64,000 nucleotides of DNA from Pedobacter sp. MC2016-24 (GCF_015223055.1 NZ_JADFBX010000004.1:1-64000), one strand, 5' to 3'. Positions 55,312 through 63,781 are shown, numbered from the stretch's first letter. Notes: generated from the sequence alone by a model not told the origin. Made by a program: numbers and translations.

Positions 55312-55689
55312 ATGGCAATAAGCATGGTTAAAAATTATAAAGCATGGCTGGGAGCCTTAGCCTTATTTCTAATGGTTGGTATAGCAACCATTACTTTTGG
55401 TTTTAAAAGTGATGTTAAAGCTAACAAGGATGCTGCTGTTTCAAAAAGAACTGTGGAATGGTATTCTATAACCCAAATTGTTGCAGGTCCAAATTGGTCG
55501 GCAAGCAATCTTAAAATAAGTACAGGGGTAACCGGGGAGCCTACTGGTGATGAATGTAATATAGACAATGAAGGGAATCCATGTTCCGCCAGGTTTAATA
55601 ACACAAGTGGAAGTACTTTGCCCTTAAATACGCCACTTAGTTCATTACCTCCGGGCGTAAGTTTCCAGATTTATGCTAATCAACCCTAG
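55312..55689 (+). CDS. Small exported protein with a cysteine pair (DUF6520-like), module B
   Basis: This 125-residue protein has an N-terminal hydrophobic segment (about 12-30, W-L-G-A-L-A-L-F-L-M-V-G-I-A). The mature part has V-E-W-Y-S-I-T-Q-I-V-A-G and one cysteine pair in D-E-C-N-I-D-N-E-G-N-P-C-S (C82, C91; spacing C-x8-C). Compared with the module A protein it keeps an upstream Trp, the Gly-Pro-rich spacer and the C-N-x-D...P-x-C pattern, but little else. ATG 55324 is an alternative start. It ends at a hairpin (55705-55741) and faces the SusD gene of module B. Function unknown; probably an exported disulfide-bonded peptide. Confidence 0.65.
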   Translation: MAISMVKNYKAWLGALALFLMVGIATITFGFKSDVKANKDAAVSKRTVEWYSITQIVAGPNWSASNLKISTGVTGEPTGDECNIDNEGNPCSARFNNTSGSTLPLNTPLSSLPPGVSFQIYANQP

Positions 55690-55704
55690 TTAAATCATAA
55701 CATG

Positions 55705-55741
55705 AAAATAGCGGGTATCTGATAAGGGTGCCCGCTATTTT
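55705..55741. terminator. Bidirectional hairpin terminator, module B
   Basis: AAAATAGCGGG (55705-55715) and its exact complement (55731-55741) form an 11-bp stem. It lies between the small exported protein gene and the convergent SusD gene, the same arrangement as the terminator at 46191-46221 but with unrelated sequence. Confidence 0.8.
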
Positions 55742-55743
55742 AT

Positions 55744-57120
55744 TTATCGGGGGTTTTGTAAATAACCTCCAAGGTCAATTGATTTATCAGGAATAGGCCA
55801 GACATATCGGATGTCATTAGGTGGCAATGTAAAAATCTCACCATTTAAATTCCTGGTCAGGGTCTTAGCTGAATGAGCATCCTTGTTCAGCCTTCTTAAA
55901 TCCTCCCAGCGAGTCCCCCTTAACAGCAGCTCTCTTCGTCTTTCCAATAAGATGATATCAACAAGCACCTCAGCTGATACCTGCTGCAAACTGGAGAAAC
56001 TGTTACTGTCATATCTGGTTACCAGCAATTGATTGAGTCTTTCCAAAGCTACTGATATGTCTCCCAATCGCGCGTTACATTCGGCACTGATCAACAACAT
56101 TTCATCCACGGCCAATCCGGTAAATAAAGTTGCTGCTCCTGTATAGGACCCTTTAAAAAGTGTTCTTCCATTTGTTCCTGGCCTGAAATAGGCCTTTGAC
56201 CGAAGGTCATTTCTTTGATACAAGTTCAATACCTCCTCTGCTATATTAATTCTGGTTGTCGTAACCATAGAGATATTCGCCATATATGAGAGAAAAATGA
56301 CTTCAGGATTGTTGGTGCCTAGCGTGGGAAAAGTATAAGAAGCATTCAGGTTTAGACCATTCAGGTCATTAAGTTCATTTCTGATTTTCAGGCATTTTTC
56401 TGCATTTATTCTGGCATTTTTATAATCCCTCATCAAAAGATATATCCTTGCTAGTAGCGCAAAAGCTGCGGGTTTGGTGGGACGGTAAACGTTTATGCCT
56501 TTTTCTGGAAGGAGATCTGCAGCGAGATTAAGGTCACTAATGATTTGAGCGTACACCTTTTCATTTGTCCCCCGCGAAATCTTTAGGGTTACGTCCGGCT
56601 CCAGTCTCAATGGTATTCCCAAATCAGTTGCAGCGCTTGACTGTTCAAATGGCGCACTGAAAAGTTGTGCCAGTTGATAAAAATTATAGGCTCTGAAAAA
56701 ATGAGCCCCTCCCTTAACATTATTCCAATCCAACTGATTGGAAGGTTTCGGCTGTATCTTTTCTATTCCAGCACAGGCTGTATTGGCAAATAGAATACGT
56801 CTGTAGGCCTTATTCCAATCGTTCACATCTATGCCTTCATATACATTTTTTGCCCAGATATAGCCATTCTTTTCAAATGGTCTGTTAGGAATATCACGCC
56901 AGGATTCATAAGAAAGGCCGATCTCGTCTCCACCAATCACACCCAATTCATGGCCCGAACTTGTGTTCATGGTTACGGTTGCATCATCCAGTAATGCCTG
57001 CAAATCGGCTATACTAGTCGGCACGACCAATGCTTTGTCGCGCTTTTCCTCCAGAAACTCTTTTCCACATCCTGTAAACAGCACAGAAAGGATCATTAAT
57101 ATTTTTATATAATTTTTCAT
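55744..57120 (-). CDS. SusD/RagB-type surface lipoprotein, module B
   Basis: This 458-residue lipoprotein has lipobox V-L-F-T-G-C-G (Cys about 18). Typical segments are F-L-E-E-K-R-D-K-A-L, H-F-F-R-A-Y-N-F-Y-Q-L-A-Q-L-F, A-V-D-E-M-L-L-I-S-A-E-C-N-A-R and R-R-E-L-L-L-R-G-T-R-W-E-D-L-R-R-L-N-K with V-W-P-I-P at the end. It starts 9 bases after the SusC stop (57130). It belongs to the branch of SusD that accompanies TlpA-like genes and is only distantly related to the PUL SusD proteins here. Confidence 0.9.
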   Translation of the reverse strand: MKNYIKILMILSVLFTGCGKEFLEEKRDKALVVPTSIADLQALLDDATVTMNTSSGHELGVIGGDEIGLSYESWRDIPNRPFEKNGYIWAKNVYEGIDVNDWNKAYRRILFANTACAGIEKIQPKPSNQLDWNNVKGGAHFFRAYNFYQLAQLFSAPFEQSSAATDLGIPLRLEPDVTLKISRGTNEKVYAQIISDLNLAADLLPEKGINVYRPTKPAAFALLARIYLLMRDYKNARINAEKCLKIRNELNDLNGLNLNASYTFPTLGTNNPEVIFLSYMANISMVTTTRINIAEEVLNLYQRNDLRSKAYFRPGTNGRTLFKGSYTGAATLFTGLAVDEMLLISAECNARLGDISVALERLNQLLVTRYDSNSFSSLQQVSAEVLVDIILLERRRELLLRGTRWEDLRRLNKDAHSAKTLTRNLNGEIFTLPPNDIRYVWPIPDKSIDLGGYLQNPR

Positions 57121-57129
57121 TTTCTTGAT

Positions 57130-60100
57130 TTAAAATTCAGCATTCAGTCCGATTGAAAAAGATTTGGGATTAGGATAAGAAGAGTTTATATAATCTGGAT
57201 CAATTCCTTGTTTATTAGCACGCCATAAAATTCCCGGATTCTGTAGATACATATACAACCGCAGGCTGGTCAATCCTGTGCCTCGGATTGCCTGTCCATT
57301 AATCCTGTAACTTAGGTTGACATCCTGAATCCTAATGTAGTCGCCCTTTGTAATCAGAGCTGTAGAGGAATTGTATATCTGTGCCTGATAAGAATCAAAA
57401 GTATCAGATCTAGCGGGCACATTTGTCTTCAATTCGTCTCCTGGTTGTGTCCATCGCTGGAAATAATCTACATGATATCCTGATGGCCCGACGTATTCTG
57501 CTCCTGGCACCATTGAACTTCTCCTGAAAGTGTAACCAGCCTTCCATATCAGGTTGGCACTCAACTGAAAATTCTTATAACTGAATGTGTTCCTCAATGA
57601 ACCGAAGTACGGTGGAATGGTTACTCCAGCATCGATCAAATCTCCAAATGATCTACTCAAATAATAGCTTTCGTATTCCCTTCCGAGGTTATTTTCATAA
57701 TTTACCCTTACCTGCCCTGTGCTGGGATCAAGCCCATTCCAGGGTAGGGCATAGATCACATCCAGAGATTTGCCGACCATGACTGGTGGGATATCCAGGT
57801 ATGGAGTAATGGAAGAAGGAATGGCAGTACTGAAATGGGTTACTTCGTTTTTATTATAACTAAACAAAAAGGTTGTTTCCCACTTCAATGCATTGTTAAG
57901 GTTATAACTGGTTAATGCCAAATCGAAACCCTTAGTTTTAAGATTTGCATAGTTGATTTTATTTTCCAGTGTAGGAAGGGCTGCATCAAAAATCCCGGTT
58001 GTAGGATCCATGAAATCAATCCCTATCAGGTCGCTCGCATTTTTGATGTAATATTCCATGCTCCCTTTGAGCCTTTGGTTCAATAACGCGAAATCCATTC
58101 CCAGATTTGTTGTCTTTACTGTTTCCCATCTCAAGTTAGGATTACCAGCACCGATCAGAGAAGCAGCAGGTAAACCTGTTCGTAAATCGGGGATATAAGA
58201 CGCCACCGGAAAGGCACTTACATTTGGATTGACATTACCACTGCTACCATAAGTCGCACGCAGTCTTAAATAAGGTATTGCAGATAAGCTATAAAATTTT
58301 TCTTTACTCAATTCCCAGCTCACGCCTGCTGACCATAGTGGTACACCTTTCTGGTTTGAATTTACGCCAAACAGATTTGAGCCGTCCCAACGGATGCTTC
58401 CTGATAAAATGTACCGATCCATGAATATATCGGATGCATTTACAAAATAGGATAGATATCTATCTGTTGTCAATCTGTGAGATGCAGGAGGTGCCGGAAT
58501 CTGGAGTGCTCCTTCGGGCCTGGCCGGATAATATTTACTATAGTCCAGCATATTATTAGCGGTCAATACATCACTGTTATAGTCATAAAGACGGAATCCA
58601 GGCAGTGATTCTGCAACTAGTTGCCTGACTTCTGCGCCTGCTAGTGCAGTAAGGGAATGACTGGATCTGATCCGTGTCGTATAGTTCAGTTGTACCCTGC
58701 CTGAATGGCTATCGGTCACTTGCTGGTTGCCTTCTAAAATTCCACCAGTAGGGATAACTCGCGTACCATCTGACTGGGTAAATCTATTAACCAGGTTTCT
58801 TACATAATAGCTATCTGGGTTATAATAGTTTCTACCCTTATTGCTATCACCTGTATATTGATAGGTAGCGTTAATATTGAACTCATTAAGAATATTATAT
58901 TTCAAACCACCAATCAACCGGATCTGGGAGCTCAACCGGGTGTTGTCTGCTAGGTTAACTTCGTCAAGAGGTTTGAATGTCCAGTCCAGCAACTCTCTGG
59001 TTGGGGTAGCCTGCTGATAGCTGAAGCGGTATTCCTTTGGGATAGCTAGTGCATTTCCCTGTTCATCTGCCAGTTGCAAGTAAGGTGAAACACTGAGCGT
59101 TCCTGCCGAAAGGTTATTAAAAGAAAGGCCATTGTTTTTTATTTTTTGCATGGTATACCAGATGCCTGCTGTAATTTCCAATTGTTCAATGGGTTTGAAG
59201 GTGTTTTGAAGGTTTAGGTTCAGTCTGCTGCCTGTATTTCCAATGACATCAGATCGGTTTTGGTCATAGTCACTTGAAAAATAATACCGGTGTACATTTC
59301 CACCTCCGCTTATATTTATTGCGTATTGCTGGTTCAAGCTACGCTGATACAGGGATTTTAAGGCCTCAGCTCGGGTATCGGTTGTTTCCATTATGGCTTG
59401 CTGTCTGTTAAATTCTTCTGCAGAAATTGTCTCTTGTTTCTTGCTAATCAGGAGTTCGACATATGGAGGAATCAGAATGGCTGGATTTTCCGAGTAAGTA
59501 CCACCCCTGTTATACAATTCCTTTTCTATTTCCATTACAGCACTGGAGGGCAGGTATTTTCTATCATAAAACAAGTCTGGTTTATTACCTATATTCAAAC
59601 TGGTATTGAAAGATATTCGTGTCTTTTGATTATAACGCCCGGTTTTGGTGGTAATCACGATCACCCCGTTTCCAGCCCTGGCACCCCAGATGGATGCAGC
59701 AGCTGCATCTTTCAATATGGTGATACTTTCCACATCGTTAGGGTTAATGGTCGTAATGTCATTCTCATACGGAAAATTGTCTACTACAATCAGGGGTGAT
59801 TTATTGGATTCAATAGTCGAAAGCCCACGTATCTCGATCTTTGGCCTGGTATTAGGTGAATTGGCCGACAAGTGTCTCCTGTCAAAATTAAGACCTCCGG
59901 CTACTCCTTCGAGCCTGTCCAGAATATTTGTGCTTACATTTCTATTGATTTGGTTATTGTCTAGGTGTGTGAAAGAACCGGTGGCTCGTTCTGGTGAAAC
60001 CTTATAATATCCTGTATTTATTTCTACGGCTTTCAGGTTTAATTCATTGCTTTCAAGAACTACGGTTAACGTTTTTTTTATCTCCTTGTTTACAGCAATC

Positions 60101-60342
60101 ATTTTTGGAAGGTAACCTGTAAAACTCACAAGCAAGGTGTCTGTTACCGAAGTAAGGAAAATGCTAAAATTGCCATGACTATCGGTTGTGGTTTTCGTAC
60201 TACTTCTTTTTAAGGTTACATTTGCTCCGGCAAGGACTTTTCCCTGTACATGGTCATATACTTTTCCTTGTATATAAACCTGTCCTTTTAGCGCGAAAAT
60301 TTGCATGACCATAAAAAAAGTCAGTATATATATATTCCTCAT
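57130..60342 (-). CDS. SusC-type TonB-linked importer, module B
   Basis: This 1070-residue protein has a signal peptide (ending I-F-A-L-K-G-Q), a carboxypeptidase-regulatory-like domain (I-Q-G-K-V-Y-D-H, L-L-V-S-F-T-G-Y) and no STN domain. The plug has a variant opening (V-E-I-N-T-G-Y-Y-K-V-S-P-E-R-A-T-G-S-F) and L-D-R-L-E-G-V-A-G-G-L-N-F. It carries the SusC signature V-E-S-I-T-I-L-K-D-A-A-A-A-S-I-W-G-A-R-A-G-N-G. The barrel ends F-S-I-G-L-N-A-E-F. The E-R-A-T-G-S-F/S-I-W-G-A-R type usually occurs with TlpA partners, as here. Lack of STN fits the lack of FecR in this module. Confidence 0.92.
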   Translation of the reverse strand: MRNIYILTFFMVMQIFALKGQVYIQGKVYDHVQGKVLAGANVTLKRSSTKTTTDSHGNFSIFLTSVTDTLLVSFTGYLPKMIAVNKEIKKTLTVVLESNELNLKAVEINTGYYKVSPERATGSFTHLDNNQINRNVSTNILDRLEGVAGGLNFDRRHLSANSPNTRPKIEIRGLSTIESNKSPLIVVDNFPYENDITTINPNDVESITILKDAAAASIWGARAGNGVIVITTKTGRYNQKTRISFNTSLNIGNKPDLFYDRKYLPSSAVMEIEKELYNRGGTYSENPAILIPPYVELLISKKQETISAEEFNRQQAIMETTDTRAEALKSLYQRSLNQQYAINISGGGNVHRYYFSSDYDQNRSDVIGNTGSRLNLNLQNTFKPIEQLEITAGIWYTMQKIKNNGLSFNNLSAGTLSVSPYLQLADEQGNALAIPKEYRFSYQQATPTRELLDWTFKPLDEVNLADNTRLSSQIRLIGGLKYNILNEFNINATYQYTGDSNKGRNYYNPDSYYVRNLVNRFTQSDGTRVIPTGGILEGNQQVTDSHSGRVQLNYTTRIRSSHSLTALAGAEVRQLVAESLPGFRLYDYNSDVLTANNMLDYSKYYPARPEGALQIPAPPASHRLTTDRYLSYFVNASDIFMDRYILSGSIRWDGSNLFGVNSNQKGVPLWSAGVSWELSKEKFYSLSAIPYLRLRATYGSSGNVNPNVSAFPVASYIPDLRTGLPAASLIGAGNPNLRWETVKTTNLGMDFALLNQRLKGSMEYYIKNASDLIGIDFMDPTTGIFDAALPTLENKINYANLKTKGFDLALTSYNLNNALKWETTFLFSYNKNEVTHFSTAIPSSITPYLDIPPVMVGKSLDVIYALPWNGLDPSTGQVRVNYENNLGREYESYYLSRSFGDLIDAGVTIPPYFGSLRNTFSYKNFQLSANLIWKAGYTFRRSSMVPGAEYVGPSGYHVDYFQRWTQPGDELKTNVPARSDTFDSYQAQIYNSSTALITKGDYIRIQDVNLSYRINGQAIRGTGLTSLRLYMYLQNPGILWRANKQGIDPDYINSSYPNPKSFSIGLNAEF

Positions 60343-60377
60343 AGTTTTAGTTTAATTGATTGATTTTTAGCGTTGTC

Positions 60378-61772
60378 TTAGTTCCAGGTAATTCCTGAGG
60401 GTATTTCTAAGCCTGGTTTTTTCACGATGAGTACAGGAACTTTCCTCTGTTCAATTTTTAATGCTAAGCCATATTTAGAACATTCTCTAGCTGCAATATC
60501 AGAGTGTTCGTCTATGTTTGTGGGTAAATCAAATTGTATTAAGAAATCTTCATCTATGCCAGTACTGTTCAAGATGATTGCGTCTGGATTTGCCTGCTGT
60601 AGGACCCCCAAAATTGAACGAAATCCAACTTTTCTCATTCGGTATTGTTTTTCATTTTTTTCTGCAAGCCATTTTTTACTCTTATTCTTGAGCAGTGATT
60701 TAGTTTTCTGGATAGAGTTACTCACTGACAGGATAACGAATGTTCGGTTTTTCATTCCGATTTTAGATTCCAGATTAAATTTTCTTTCGAAAAAGCCGCT
60801 AATGTCATGTTGCATAATGTTCTGTCCTTCTTTTTCACTGACGCCTGTTGTGGTGAATAGTTGATAGGAGTATAAATTTTGTTCTCTCCATTTTAATAGC
60901 TTAGCATCCAATTTTAGATTTCCTGTCATGTTCACCTTAGGTGTTTTGAGTGCGGTCTTTAGGGAGTCATCAATAAACCAAAATACTCCTGAACCTTCGT
61001 TGTTCTCTAACTCTGCGTAGATTTTGTTCTTATAAGCTTCGTATAATAAGCTCAATGCCGGAAGGTTGACGATGGATAATGATAATGTATCTCCGTTGAT
61101 TTTAGATGTTAACTTAGACTTACGGGCTCCTTGAATTTGTTTGGTGATTGTTGATTGAAATAGGATATCATCCTTTGGTAAGCTCGTGCCGATTGGTTGT
61201 TCACTATCCACGACCCTATCCTGTAGATTCATAACCATTGCAGGATGCTTGTCTTGCAAAATAAGGTTTATGTTTTCTGCTGTGGCGTAAGTCCATTGTG
61301 GAATCGCGATTATTTTTCCATCTTTTATCCAGACCTGATGGGGTATTCCACTGTGTGGAAATATTTGTGAGAGCTGGGTATCAGCCACTATTGAAGTCAT
61401 ATTCCATTTGTACTTATTAAAAGCAGGTTTTGCTTCTATAGCTGATTGATAGGTTACAGGCAAAACAATTACCTGATTTTGATTTTGCATAGTTTGTATA
61501 ACATTATCCAGCTTGTTTAGTGATTTGATGCAGGGACCGCACCACGTTGCCCAGAAGTCAAGTATAATCAGTTTGTTTCTGTAGTTCTTCAGTTGAATAT
61601 TTGTAAGTGTACCTGTTTTAACATTTACGGCCTGATGGGGCGTTTGGTAAAAAGATTCAGGTAGGTTTTCACCCATTCTAATGGTCTTATTAGAAGGTTT
61701 ATAAAACTGTGCCTCCGTCTTAAAAAAAAGGCAAAGCGTGGCCAGGACTATAGTTAGTATAGTTTTTTTCAT
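60378..61772 (-). CDS. TlpA-like thioredoxin-fold exported protein, module B
   Basis: This 464-residue protein has a signal peptide (ending F-K-T-E-A-Q). A TlpA/redoxin domain follows (about 45-180) with W-A-T-W-C-G-P-C (C78, C81) and a cis-Pro loop at S-G-I-P-H-Q-V-W-I. As in module A, a C-terminal domain of about 280 residues follows, and the end again has K-Y-G-L-A-L-K-I-E-Q-R-K-V-P-V-L-I-V, matching the module A end K-Y-G-Y-Q-F...I-L-V-L in form. It is upstream of SusC here, whereas in module A it is last, so gene order has been shuffled. Confidence 0.87.
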   Translation of the reverse strand: MKKTILTIVLATLCLFFKTEAQFYKPSNKTIRMGENLPESFYQTPHQAVNVKTGTLTNIQLKNYRNKLIILDFWATWCGPCIKSLNKLDNVIQTMQNQNQVIVLPVTYQSAIEAKPAFNKYKWNMTSIVADTQLSQIFPHSGIPHQVWIKDGKIIAIPQWTYATAENINLILQDKHPAMVMNLQDRVVDSEQPIGTSLPKDDILFQSTITKQIQGARKSKLTSKINGDTLSLSIVNLPALSLLYEAYKNKIYAELENNEGSGVFWFIDDSLKTALKTPKVNMTGNLKLDAKLLKWREQNLYSYQLFTTTGVSEKEGQNIMQHDISGFFERKFNLESKIGMKNRTFVILSVSNSIQKTKSLLKNKSKKWLAEKNEKQYRMRKVGFRSILGVLQQANPDAIILNSTGIDEDFLIQFDLPTNIDEHSDIAARECSKYGLALKIEQRKVPVLIVKKPGLEIPSGITWN

Positions 61773-61839
61773 ATATAAATCGATTTAGTTAATTAGCAGG
61801 AATTAGGAAAGGTTCCTTATTGAGCTGTTGGTTATGATA

Positions 61840-62190
61840 TTAATTCTTTTTTTCTTCTTTAGCTTTCAACTCCCTGTAAGCATGGTAAACTCTTTTTTGC
61901 ATTTCTAATAGTGGAACTTCCATATGCTCGGCCATAACTTTCATAGAAATTCTAAGTAACCAGATAAAAACACTGGTCTGAGATGATTCGTAATTTTCAA
62001 CCTCATGCCACGCCTTAATGAAAGTCCAATCCAATATTCTATTTCTAGTTTCCTCATCAGTTACTACCAAAGCAACGACACCAGACATGCTATAGACATA
62101 GTTGTCATGAAGCTTTTTTAAACTAGATAGCTCCCTGTTTTTTAGACCATGAATAGTATCATCATTTGAGCGGGAAATCTGTCCTTTCAT
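61840..62190 (-). CDS. Shortened ECF-sigma-like protein, module B
   Basis: This 116-residue protein resembles ECF region 2 (L-K-K-L-H-D-N-Y-V-Y-S-M, D-E-E-T-R-N-R-I-L-D-W-T-F-I-K-A-W, F-I-W-L-L-R-I-S-M-K-V-M). It then ends soon after P-L-L-E-M-Q-K-R-V-Y-H-A-Y-R-E-L-K-A-K, which recalls only the last helix of region 4. Typical ECF factors are 160-190 residues, and the -35-reading helix-turn-helix seems mostly lost. The frame is intact, so it may be a degenerate regulator or an anti-sigma-like decoy. It lies 67 bases upstream of the TlpA gene and could be the first gene of that operon. Confidence 0.6.
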   Translation of the reverse strand: MKGQISRSNDDTIHGLKNRELSSLKKLHDNYVYSMSGVVALVVTDEETRNRILDWTFIKAWHEVENYESSQTSVFIWLLRISMKVMAEHMEVPLLEMQKRVYHAYRELKAKEEKKN

Positions 62191-62640
62191 ATCTTTGTCT
62201 TTAGTAATTTTTCAGTGAAACGCTCAATTAAGCGGTTTTGGGAAGTTTATAGTAAGAAGATAGCGAGGCGACACACTTCCGCTCTCATAAAGGTGCCGCT
62301 CGCTTATCAAAGACCGCCTAGACGGGTGCTTTTATTATGTTTTTGAATAGATTTTTTTGTTGTGCGTGATGTTTAAATAAAAATGAAACAGTATGTAGCA
62401 CAAACCCCCTTTGCTCATTTATGGTTGAGCGTGAGAAACTACGCGACCTTTTAATAAAGGAGGCTGTGCCCTCGATACTGTTATATGTCTTATTTTTTGT
62501 AAACATTCTGGTTTAGTATGGTTTCTCACGCCTAACCACCAGAACAATCGTTTAACAAATATAATAAATATAGCTTTTGTTGCAAGAACTTATAACAAAA
62601 AAGTTTTCTTAAAGCCTTTTCTTGCACCAAAAACAAAGTA
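62191..62640. other. Non-coding region rich in inverted repeats
   Basis: Several stems are visible. GATAGCGAG (62259-62267) pairs with CTCGCTTATC (62299-62308) with one bulge. GCGTGAGAAAC (62429-62439) is an exact complement of 62521-62531. TGCAAGAA (62581-62588) pairs with 62619-62626. A 62-codon minus-strand frame (62318-62506) overlaps these and is not convincing as a gene. The region may encode a structured RNA or be a dispersed palindromic element. Confidence 0.4.
62581..62626. promoter_or_regulatory. Inverted repeat before the XRE regulator gene
   Basis: TGCAAGAA and its exact complement TTCTTGCA flank 30 bases that include a smaller AACTT/AAGTT repeat, ending 14 bases before ATG 62641. 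Small XRE proteins often repress their own gene through such sites, so this is a candidate operator. Confidence 0.4.
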
Positions 62641-62883
62641 ATGAAAGAAGAAAGGGATCTTTCCCGATTAATTGAAATAGGTGGATTTCTAAAAAAGTTG
62701 AGAAAGGAGCAAAAATTAAGTATGGATCAACTTGCCGCCCGTTGTGACCTCACCAAGAGCAATATTAGTAATATTGAAAATGGTAAAAAGGATTTTAATT
62801 TTACAACTTTTCTGGAATATGCAAAAGGCTTACGATTACATCCTAAGCAACTTTTAGATGCAGACTTTTCTTTCTTGAAATAA
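62641..62883 (+). CDS. Small XRE-type helix-turn-helix regulator
   Basis: This 80-residue protein is a single Cro/CI-type HTH domain: I-G-G-F-L-K-K-L-R-K-E-Q-K-L-S-M-D-Q-L-A-A-R-C-D-L-T-K-S-N-I-S-N-I-E-N-G-K-K-D-F-N-F-T-T-F-L. No extra sensor domain is present. It is convergent with the nucleotidyltransferase-HEPN gene at 62903 (19 bases between stops). Such stand-alone regulators are common in Bacteroidota accessory regions; a link to the neighbouring gene is possible but not shown. Confidence 0.88.
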   Translation: MKEERDLSRLIEIGGFLKKLRKEQKLSMDQLAARCDLTKSNISNIENGKKDFNFTTFLEYAKGLRLHPKQLLDADFSFLK

Positions 62884-62902
62884 ATTGCAACATAATATTT
62901 AG

Positions 62903-63781
62903 CTAATTCAGAGCTTTAATTTTTTCATTACACAATCTAACAACGATATCCTTTAGATCCTCAATTTTTGACATTAAGAGTTCCAAGTCTTCTTTTGAGA
63001 TACAATAATCATCTTTGTACCGTGAATCGACATAACTTTTGTGAAGGATCTTAAATAATCTTCGTTCTTCCATATCCTCTGCTGGATATAGAAATACTTG
63101 GTTAAGCTTTTCTGAGATATGCTTTGAGTATCTCCTGTAATCTTTAAGACTATGCGACTTAGGCTTGTATCCTGTATAAACTAGTAAAAGGCCAGCATAA
63201 AATCTCTCAGTAGCTTGATGAAGATAGAAAATAACCTCGTTAAATGGGAAACTTTTTTCAATAGCATAATTGAAACTATTTGTTGTATGTTCAAACATAC
63301 GTATGCCACTTTCGATCCATTTTTGGTAATAATATTCGGTAACTTCCTTTTGTTCTCTTACGGTTGCAATTTTGGCCTCTGAGAACTGGTATTTACCTGT
63401 ATCAAACAGTAATATTCCCTCATTTACTATATCTTGAAAAAAATATTGTCCTTTTTCCAATCCTGTATTAATGTACTCTATGTCATGAATAATTGGACTT
63501 ACCTCGTTCTTATACTTTAATGTACGATTTTCAATCCTACTAATTATATCATGTTCCTTAATTTCTGTAGCATTGTTGATGACTATTAAGAAATCATAAT
63601 CACTGATATAAGTGTATGTAGCTCCTTTGTCAATATAGGAATCTTCTACCCAATTACCGGTAGCATGACTTCCAAATAATATTATTTTTTCCGGATTAGT
63701 TTCTTCTTTTATAATGTTGAGAATTTCTCTAATCTCTTGTTGTTTGTGGTCTGGTAAATGGGTTATAGATGTTTTCATCAA
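62903..63781 (-). CDS. Single-chain nucleotidyltransferase-HEPN protein
   Basis: This 292-residue protein fuses an N-terminal minimal nucleotidyltransferase domain (I-I-L-F-G-S-H-A-T-G at 33-42, S-D-Y-D-F-L-I-V with D61 and D63) to a C-terminal HEPN domain (about 150-285: F-Y-L-H-Q-A-T-E-R-F-Y-A-G-L-L-L-V-Y-T-G-Y, then K-S-H-S-L-K-D-Y). As separate proteins these make type VII toxin-antitoxin pairs, in which the nucleotidyltransferase AMPylates the HEPN RNase. Fused forms are known in Bacteroidota, and their role is not settled. The nucleotidyltransferase motif is intact. The HEPN R-x4-6-H RNase motif is not clearly present, so the protein may not be toxic. Confidence 0.85.
   Translation of the reverse strand: MMKTSITHLPDHKQQEIREILNIIKEETNPEKIILFGSHATGNWVEDSYIDKGATYTYISDYDFLIVINNATEIKEHDIISRIENRTLKYKNEVSPIIHDIEYINTGLEKGQYFFQDIVNEGILLFDTGKYQFSEAKIATVREQKEVTEYYYQKWIESGIRMFEHTTNSFNYAIEKSFPFNEVIFYLHQATERFYAGLLLVYTGYKPKSHSLKDYRRYSKHISEKLNQVFLYPAEDMEERRLFKILHKSYVDSRYKDDYCISKEDLELLMSKIEDLKDIVVRLCNEKIKALN

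Noticed and set aside
62318-62506. 62-codon minus-strand frame rich in Arg, Ser and Lys
   Set aside because: It overlaps strong inverted repeats and has a composition typical of translated non-coding DNA.
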